Source: GCA-2733415 sp964635575 (lineage in GTDB: Bacteria > Bacteroidota > Bacteroidia > Flavobacteriales > Flavobacteriaceae). Taken from it: a stretch of 11,442 bases of DNA. Location: contig CAZWNY010000059.1 of assembly GCA_964635575.1 (NCBI GenBank), positions 1-11,442 on the forward strand, given 5' to 3'. Position 1 is the first letter of the stretch, and each line of letters starts with the position of its first letter. A program made the translations under genes and the position numbers. Below are positions 6,624 through 11,442 of the stretch, one piece after another. Below the pieces are notes generated by a model. That model was not told the origin of the DNA. It saw only the letters and a program-made list of their open reading frames with translations, and did not search any database.

Positions 6624-8036
6624 ATGATAGAAAATAACAACATAGAAAATCAAGAGGTTGCAGTAGAGAACATTAAAAAAGAAGCTAAAGGTCTTTTTGA
6701 AAAAATTTTTCATTTTATTTCTGAGTTATTAGATATTAGAAAAGAAACCGATAGAGAGCAAACCATTGAAGACATAAAAAACGGCATTGCTTTTAAAGGA
6801 CACACCGCTTGGATATTAATTTTTGCCGTATTTATAGCTTCTATTGGCTTAAATGTAAGTTCAACCGCTGTTGTAATTGGCGCCATGTTAATTTCACCAT
6901 TAATGGGACCTATTTTAGGTATCGGCATGTCGTTAGCAATTTACGATATGGATACACTAAAACGATCTGTAATTAGTTTAGCTATAATGGTTGGGTTAAG
7001 TGTTTTTACCGCTTGGTTATATTTTGAAGTATCACCACTTACTGAAGAAACACCAGAATTATTAGCCCGTACATCACCAACAATTTTAGATGTATTAATC
7101 GCAATCTTTGGTGGTTTAGCACTTATTGTTGCCAAATCTAAAAAAGGCACTATGGGTAGTGTTATTTTTGGAGTAGCAATCGCTACCGCTTTAATGCCTC
7201 CATTATGCACCGTTGGTTACGGGTTAGCAACCAGAGATGCTACTTTTTATGTTGGAGGAATGTACTTATTTACCATTAACACCATCTTTATTGCATTAGC
7301 CACATTTGTAGTTACTAAAATTTTAGCGTTCCCTTTAGTAAAATACGCTAACGTTGCTAAACGTAATAAAATAAAATGGTCCGTTACTGCTATTGCAATT
7401 TTAACTATTATTCCTGCGGCATTTACCTTTGTAAGTGTACTCGAAAAAAGTAATGAAAAAAAAGATATTAGAAATTTTGTTAAACAGGAAATAAAAAGCA
7501 ACGAAGCGTTATTTTTAAATAATTTTGAAGCAGATCATGACAACAAAATACTTTCGCTTTCTTTTTTAGATGAAGTTTCTGACGCTACTATTTCCGATTT
7601 AGAAAACGAAAAAAAAACCAACTATCCGTACTTAAAAAACTTTACGCTAAAGATAAAAGGAAATAAAATTAAAAGTTTCGACTTAATTTCAAGTGCTTAC
7701 CAAGATGCCCAAAAACGTTTAGACGAAAAAGACAATATTATAAAAGGACTACAAGGAAGTATCGATAATTTAAAACAACAACTAGTGATTAAAAATGGGA
7801 CTGTACCTTTAGATTTCTTAAAAATATCTAAAGATGCTAAAATTAATTTTTATGATTTAAAAAGCATTGCTTTTACTGAAGAGTTACGTTCTAATTTTAA
7901 AACCATCGATACGCTACCTACCGTAATAGCAAAATGGAAAACCGAAACTACAGACAGTATACTGCACAAACGAAAAAATGAATTACAAAAATGGTTGCAA
8001 AATGAAATGAAATTAGATACTTTATATTTAAGGTAA
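6624..8036 (+). CDS. DUF389 family polytopic membrane protein with a long C-terminal soluble domain
   Basis: DUF389 proteins are widespread inner-membrane proteins with no firmly established function. Residues 1-58 are a charged cytoplasmic segment. Seven hydrophobic segments lie near 60-80, 82-106, 114-135, 152-171, 175-200, 206-232 and 251-272. The family core is visible in LNVSSTAVVIGAMLISPLMGPILGIG (76-101, with conserved small residues and prolines) and IATALMPPLCTVGYGL (186-201). Basic loops (KR at 113-114, KSKKG at 171-175, KYANVAKRNKIK at 240-251) suggest a cytoplasmic N-terminus and a periplasmic C-terminus. Residues 273-470 are hydrophilic, with a likely coiled coil at about 358-390 (DAQKRLDEKDNIIKGLQGSI). 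This tail is a sizeable addition to the membrane core. It is probably co-transcribed with manC and ends 8 nt from the convergent mlaF gene. Confidence 0.9.
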   Translation: MIENNNIENQEVAVENIKKEAKGLFEKIFHFISELLDIRKETDREQTIEDIKNGIAFKGHTAWILIFAVFIASIGLNVSSTAVVIGAMLISPLMGPILGIGMSLAIYDMDTLKRSVISLAIMVGLSVFTAWLYFEVSPLTEETPELLARTSPTILDVLIAIFGGLALIVAKSKKGTMGSVIFGVAIATALMPPLCTVGYGLATRDATFYVGGMYLFTINTIFIALATFVVTKILAFPLVKYANVAKRNKIKWSVTAIAILTIIPAAFTFVSVLEKSNEKKDIRNFVKQEIKSNEALFLNNFEADHDNKILSLSFLDEVSDATISDLENEKKTNYPYLKNFTLKIKGNKIKSFDLISSAYQDAQKRLDEKDNIIKGLQGSIDNLKQQLVIKNGTVPLDFLKISKDAKINFYDLKSIAFTEELRSNFKTIDTLPTVIAKWKTETTDSILHKRKNELQKWLQNEMKLDTLYLR

Positions 8037-8044
8037 AAAAGCAT

Positions 8045-8806
8045 TTATTTTTCTAAATACATTTGTCGCACTTTTTTCATTAAGCTAGAGGAATACACAA
8101 AATCCGTTACGGATTTATTATCGGTTTTAAAGATTGTTTTATTACTTCCTTCCCAAGCTTTTAAACCGTGTTCTAAAAACACTATTTTTTGCCCTATTTC
8201 CATTACCGAATTCATATCATGTGAATTAATAACGGTTGTAATGTCGTATTCCGCAGTAATTTCTTGTATTAAATTATCAATTACAATAGCCGTTTTTGGA
8301 TCTAATCCAGAATTAGGTTCATCACAAAATAAATACTTAGGATTCATTACTATTGCACGCGCAATGGCAACACGTTTTTGCATTCCTCCTGAAATTTCAG
8401 AAGGCATTTTATGATTTGCATTTGTTAAATTTACTCGTTTAATTACCTTATTAGCTCTATCTAACATTTCTTCTTTTGATTGCTTTGAAAACATTTGCAT
8501 TGGGAACAAAACGTTTTCCTCTACGGTCATAGAGTCAAACAACGCGCTTCCCTGAAAAACCATTCCTATTTCTGAACGTAATTCTCTTTTTTCAGTTTGA
8601 GATAAATGGCTATAAATTTTATCGTGAAAAGAAATTGTTCCTTCTTCTGGAGTATGCAAACCTAGTAATGATTTTATAAAAACGGTTTTTCCGCTACCAC
8701 TTTGTCCAATAATTAAGTTCGTTTTACCCGTTTCAAATACTGTCGAAATTCCTTTCAGAACTTCAACGCCGTTAAAACTTTTATGTATATTTTTTACTGT
8801 TATCAT
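8045..8806 (-). CDS. mlaF: ABC transporter ATP-binding protein, MlaF type
   Basis: This is the ATPase of an MCE-type phospholipid transporter that moves lipids between inner and outer membranes. Features are Walker A GQSGSGKT (34-41), Q-loop Q85 in MVFQGSALFDSMTVEENV, signature SGGMQKR (139-145), Walker B YLFCDEP (158-164), D-loop NSGLDP (165-170) and switch His196 in NSHDM. The segment QGSALFDSMTV and the signature form GGMQKRVAIARA are characteristic of MlaF/Ttg2A rather than other ABC classes. Its 253 residues are near the usual length. It starts six bases after the mlaE stop, so the permease and ATPase are one unit. The partner MCE (MlaD) and MlaB/MlaC are not in the window. The lipid substrate is inferred from the family only. 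Confidence 0.93.
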   Translation of the reverse strand: MITVKNIHKSFNGVEVLKGISTVFETGKTNLIIGQSGSGKTVFIKSLLGLHTPEEGTISFHDKIYSHLSQTEKRELRSEIGMVFQGSALFDSMTVEENVLFPMQMFSKQSKEEMLDRANKVIKRVNLTNANHKMPSEISGGMQKRVAIARAIVMNPKYLFCDEPNSGLDPKTAIVIDNLIQEITAEYDITTVINSHDMNSVMEIGQKIVFLEHGLKAWEGSNKTIFKTDNKSVTDFVYSSSLMKKVRQMYLEK

Positions 8807-8812
8807 ATTAAT

Positions 8813-9550
8813 TTAAGTAAGCATTAATTGTGTAATTACATAATTAACCAAAATAATTACAACACTTGTCCATACAAAAGATGAAGTTGCAGCTTTACCA
8901 ACTTCCAAAGCTCCACCTTTCATATAATATCCATGAAAAGAAGGTATAGTTGCTAATATAAAAGCAAAAAAGAAGGTTTTAATATAGGCGTAAATAATGT
9001 GATAAATCTCAAAATCTAACTGTAAACCATATATAAAGTCTTCACTAGTAGAAAATCCTCCATATACGCTCGCTACCCATCCGCCAAAAATACCTAAAAA
9101 TATAGCAATTGTAATAATAAACGGATAAAATAACATAGCAACTATTTTAGGGAAAACTAAATAATTTAACGAATTTATACCCATTACCTCTAAAGCATCT
9201 ATTTGCTCTGTAACTCGCATAGTTCCAATACTTGAAGTGATAAACGAACCTACTTTTCCTGCCATAATAATAGACATAAAGGTAGGAGCAAATTCCAATA
9301 AAATACTTTGCTTTGCTGCATAACCTACTAAATATTTAGGCAACAATGGGTTGTCTATATTTAAGGCAGTTTGTATAGCAATTACACCTCCTACAAAAAA
9401 AGATATAAACGACACAATACCTAAAGACCCTACTATTAAATCTTCTATATCTTTTAAAATAAGTCTTTTTAAGACATTCCATTTAGTAAATTTGCTAAAA
9501 ATATCTTTTAACATAATAAAATAGAGTCCAAAATCTGAAAGTTGTTTCAT
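8813..9550 (-). CDS. mlaE: MlaE/YrbE-type ABC transporter permease
   Basis: This is the inner-membrane permease of an MCE lipid-transport system, partner of the adjacent MlaF. An amphipathic N-terminus is followed by hydrophobic segments at about 40-62, 84-108, 135-160, 185-203 and 226-243. The family signature is clear: EFAPTFMSIIMAGKVGSFI (86-104), then SSIGTMRVTEQIDALEVMG (106-124) and LVFPKIVAM (131-139), the EQIDAL loop being thought to couple to the ATPase. Its 245 residues are a little short against about 260. The start is uncertain. A promoter-like TAATTTAG lies only seven bases before the chosen ATG, so Met13 (9514-9512) is a plausible alternative that would leave a normal short leader. 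It precedes mlaF by six bases. Confidence 0.93.
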   Translation of the reverse strand: MKQLSDFGLYFIMLKDIFSKFTKWNVLKRLILKDIEDLIVGSLGIVSFISFFVGGVIAIQTALNIDNPLLPKYLVGYAAKQSILLEFAPTFMSIIMAGKVGSFITSSIGTMRVTEQIDALEVMGINSLNYLVFPKIVAMLFYPFIITIAIFLGIFGGWVASVYGGFSTSEDFIYGLQLDFEIYHIIYAYIKTFFFAFILATIPSFHGYYMKGGALEVGKAATSSFVWTSVVIILVNYVITQLMLT

Positions 9551-9556
9551 AGTTTG

Positions 9557-9587
9557 CTAAATTACTAAAATCAATGCTGAATTCAAG
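9557..9587 (-). promoter_or_regulatory. Bacteroidota-type promoter for mlaE-mlaF
   Basis: On the minus strand CTTG (9587-9584) is followed by a 19-nt spacer and TAATTTAG (9564-9557), one mismatch from TAnnTTTG. It shares the ten-base string TAATTTAGCA and the same spacing with the ffh promoter. The predicted transcript start falls on or next to the annotated mlaE ATG, so the mRNA would be nearly leaderless or translation would begin at Met13. Confidence 0.45.
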
Positions 9588-9728
9588 CTTAAAATCAAGT
9601 AATAAATGTAACTTTTTGATTCCTTAATAGTAATACTCAAGTTTAGTGGTTAATTATTAAATGCTTTATAGCTCTCTATCTTTTTTATAATTAACTTCAA
9701 AAAACTTCAATTTAACTCTTAAAAACCG

Positions 9729-9780
9729 TGTTTTCTAATTCTTTAATACGTTTGACCTGATAATTTATTATTAGAAAACA
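9729..9780. repeat. Perfect 11-bp inverted repeat adjoining the helicase promoter
   Basis: TGTTTTCTAAT (9729-9739) and ATTAGAAAACA (9770-9780) are exact reverse complements separated by 30 nt. The right arm ends one base before the TTTG -33 element of the helicase promoter. The rest of the 9588-9780 stretch is AT-rich and holds only a short direct repeat (AACTTCAA at 9693 and 9703) and no ORF I would support. The arms could be an operator for a dimeric regulator. A transcript hairpin is less likely, because the repeat lies upstream of the predicted helicase transcript. Confidence 0.5.
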
Positions 9781-9809
9781 TTTGATTTAATAAAAAAGTA
9801 GTATATTTG
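9781..9809 (+). promoter_or_regulatory. Consensus Bacteroidota promoter for the DEAD-box helicase gene
   Basis: TTTG (9781-9784), a 17-nt spacer and TATATTTG (9802-9809) match the Bacteroidota primary sigma-factor consensus exactly. It is the best promoter in the window. Transcription would begin near 9815, leaving a leader of about 100 nt before the ATG at 9918, which is long for this window. A strong promoter fits an abundant RNA helicase. Confidence 0.75.
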
Positions 9810-9815
9810 CATTTT

Positions 9816-9917
9816 TAAATACAAATCGTCAGAGCGGCGGTTCGTGTTACAAATGGGCTATTATTTTATCAATGGGTGCTCAAGTAACACTAAAAACATT
9901 ATAAAATAACATTAAAA
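9816..9917 (+). promoter_or_regulatory. Structured GC-rich 5' leader of the helicase mRNA, possible cis-regulatory RNA
   Basis: The leader opens with a markedly GC-rich stretch (CGTCAGAGCGGCGGTTCGTG at 9828-9847, 14 of 20 G or C) in an AT-rich genome. A hairpin follows: GTGTTAC (9844-9850) pairs perfectly with GTAACAC (9884-9890), with an inner helix of GGGC (9855-9858) with GCTC (9878-9881). GAGC at 9832-9835 could compete for the same GCTC, so two folds are conceivable. A short ORF, MGYYFINGCSSNTKNIIK (9853-9909), ends eight nt before the helicase ATG. Leaders of cold-induced helicase mRNAs in other bacteria are often regulatory, but I recognise no named RNA family here. Confidence 0.45.
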
Positions 9918-11442
9918 ATGGCAACATTTGAAGATTTAGGCTTGAGCGAAAACTGCTTAAAAGCCATCAAAGACTTGGGGTTTGAAACTCCATCAGAAGT
10001 ACAAGAAAAAACAATTCCTTTATTATTAGAGAAAGATACCGACATCGTATCTTTAGCGCAAACAGGCACTGGTAAAACAGCAGCTTTTGGCTTCCCTTTA
10101 ATTGAAAAAATTGATCCAGAAAGCAGAACCACACAAGGTTTGATTTTATCACCTACACGTGAGTTGTGTATGCAAATTACCAACGAACTTAAAAAATATT
10201 CTAAATACATAAAAGGCTTAAATGTAGTAGCTGTTTATGGTGGCGCAAGCATACAAGATCAAGCACGTGCAATTAAAAGAGGTGCGCAAATTATTGTTGC
10301 AACTCCAGGGCGTATGGGCGATATGATTCGTAGAAACATGGTCGATATCCGAAAAATTGACATCTGTATATTAGATGAGGCCGATGAAATGTTAAACATG
10401 GGTTTTTACGAAGATATTACCGAAATTTTATCTGACACACCAGAGGACAAAAATACGTGGCTATTTTCAGCAACAATGCCTAAAGAAGTATCGCGTATTG
10501 CTAAAAAATTCATGCATGACCCTATTGAAATTACAGTAGGTTCTAAAAACACAGGAAACAAAAATGTATCACATGAATACTATATGGTTTCTGGAAGAGA
10601 TCGTTACCCAGCTTTAAAACGTTTAGCAGACGCAAACCCTGGTATATTTTCTGTGATATTTTGTAGAACAAAAAGAAACACACAAAGTGTTGCCGAAAAA
10701 TTAATTGAAGACGGATATAATGCAGCAGCAATTCATGGTGATTTAAGTCAAAATCAACGCGATTTGGTAATGAAATCTTTCCGAAACAAACAAATACAAA
10801 TGCTAGTAGCTACCGATGTTGCTGCACGTGGAATTGATGTCGATAATATTTCTCATGTAATTAATTATGAGTTACCAGACGAAATAGAAACCTATACACA
10901 CCGTAGCGGACGTACTGGTAGAGCTGGAAAAAGCGGAACCTCTATAGTAATTGTTACTAAAAGTGAGCAACGCAAAATAAAAGCAATTGAAAAAATTATT
11001 AAACGTACGTTTGAGAAAAAAGAAATTCCGAGCGGAGAACACATTTGCGAAATACAATTGTTTCATTTAGCAAATAAAATAAAAGATACCGAAATTAACC
11101 CTGACATTGATGTACACTTAACTAAACTAAGTGAAATGATGGAAGATTTAACAAAAGAAGATTTAATTAAAAAATTCTTCTCGGTTGAGTTTACACGATT
11201 TTCTAATTACTATAAAAAATCGAAAGACTTAAATAGCCAAAGCAATGGAAGAGAAAAACCAACAGATGGAACCGTACGTTACTTTATAAACGTAGGAGAA
11301 CGTGATGGTTATGATTGGATGCGTTTAAAAGATTTCTTAAAAGAAAACTTAGAATTAGACAGAGATGACGTTTTTAAAGTAGATTGTAAAGACAATTTCT
11401 CCTTTTTTAATACAGATGAAGCGCATAAGGAGAAAATCATGG
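9918..11442 (+). CDS. deaD: DEAD-box ATP-dependent RNA helicase with DbpA-type RNA-binding domain (3' end outside the window)
   Basis: DEAD-box helicases unwind short RNA duplexes in ribosome assembly and RNA decay, often under cold stress. The frame stays open for 508 codons to the window end. Core motifs in order are the Q motif GFETPSEVQ (21-29), AQTGTGKT (47-54), PTREL (79-83), GG (108-109), TPGR (129-132), DEAD (153-156), SAT (184-186), IFCRTKRNT (247-255), ATDVAARGID (298-307) and HRSGRTGRAG (328-337). After a basic linker with KKSKDLNSQSNGREK, residues from about 452 (GTVRYFINVGERDGYDW) form the start of the DbpA RNA-binding domain, which targets rRNA in DbpA/CsdA-type proteins. The C-terminus, probably including a basic tail, is missing. 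The ATG is chosen because the protein starts with the normal short MATFEDLGLS before the Q motif. The symbol is by similarity to DeaD/CsdA. Confidence 0.95.
   Translation, partial: MATFEDLGLSENCLKAIKDLGFETPSEVQEKTIPLLLEKDTDIVSLAQTGTGKTAAFGFPLIEKIDPESRTTQGLILSPTRELCMQITNELKKYSKYIKGLNVVAVYGGASIQDQARAIKRGAQIIVATPGRMGDMIRRNMVDIRKIDICILDEADEMLNMGFYEDITEILSDTPEDKNTWLFSATMPKEVSRIAKKFMHDPIEITVGSKNTGNKNVSHEYYMVSGRDRYPALKRLADANPGIFSVIFCRTKRNTQSVAEKLIEDGYNAAAIHGDLSQNQRDLVMKSFRNKQIQMLVATDVAARGIDVDNISHVINYELPDEIETYTHRSGRTGRAGKSGTSIVIVTKSEQRKIKAIEKIIKRTFEKKEIPSGEHICEIQLFHLANKIKDTEINPDIDVHLTKLSEMMEDLTKEDLIKKFFSVEFTRFSNYYKKSKDLNSQSNGREKPTDGTVRYFINVGERDGYDWMRLKDFLKENLELDRDDVFKVDCKDNFSFFNTDEAHKEKIM

Noticed and set aside
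6710..8044. Four minus-strand frames of 64-89 codons inside the DUF389 gene
   Set aside because: They are antisense shadows of a membrane-protein gene whose sense frame shows clear family motifs throughout.
9588..9728. Possible small gene or sRNA in the long gap before the helicase
   Set aside because: Only AT-rich sequence with a short AACTTCAA direct repeat is seen. There is no consensus promoter plus terminator pair and no ORF of note.
9899..11066. Four minus-strand frames of 61-103 codons opposite the helicase gene
   Set aside because: The plus frame carries all DEAD-box motifs without interruption to the window end, so these are shadows.

Overview
This AT-rich window looks like chromosomal DNA of a member of the Flavobacteriaceae (Bacteroidota). 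Three things point there: protein families typical of that group, an absence of Shine-Dalgarno sequences before the starts, and several promoters of the Bacteroidota type (TTG/TTTG, a 17-19 nt spacer, then TAnnTTTG). Nearly all of it is ordinary core-genome content. I see no phage, transposon, CRISPR, toxin-antitoxin or defence genes, and no RNA gene of a known class.

Layout. (a) 1-924, minus: ffh, the SRP GTPase. Its N and G domains are intact, but the start of the M domain (1-90) is broken by several closely spaced indels, most likely sequence error at a contig edge. (b) 4077-1080, minus: rnhB, then a 790-residue predicted lipoprotein with a beta-propeller-like C-terminus, behind one promoter. 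(c) 4170-8036, plus: an SDR oxidoreductase, a SprT-like metalloprotease, mannose-1-phosphate guanylyltransferase and a DUF389 membrane protein. A pair of inverted palindromic repeats separates the second and third genes. (d) 9550-8045, minus: mlaE and mlaF, the permease and ATPase of an MCE-type lipid transporter. They converge on the DUF389 gene with an 8-nt gap. (e) 9781-11442, plus: a DEAD-box RNA helicase with a DbpA-type RNA-binding domain, cut by the window end. It has a perfect consensus promoter and a roughly 100-nt GC-rich leader that can form a hairpin.

Functional themes: envelope biogenesis (SRP targeting, GDP-mannose supply, MCE lipid transport, a lipoprotein and a polytopic membrane protein) and RNA/DNA maintenance (RNase HII, DEAD-box helicase). 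The strongest candidates for undescribed biology are regulatory: the helicase leader with its hairpin and 18-codon upstream ORF, and the 11-bp inverted repeat that abuts the helicase promoter. I found no convincing new multi-gene system.
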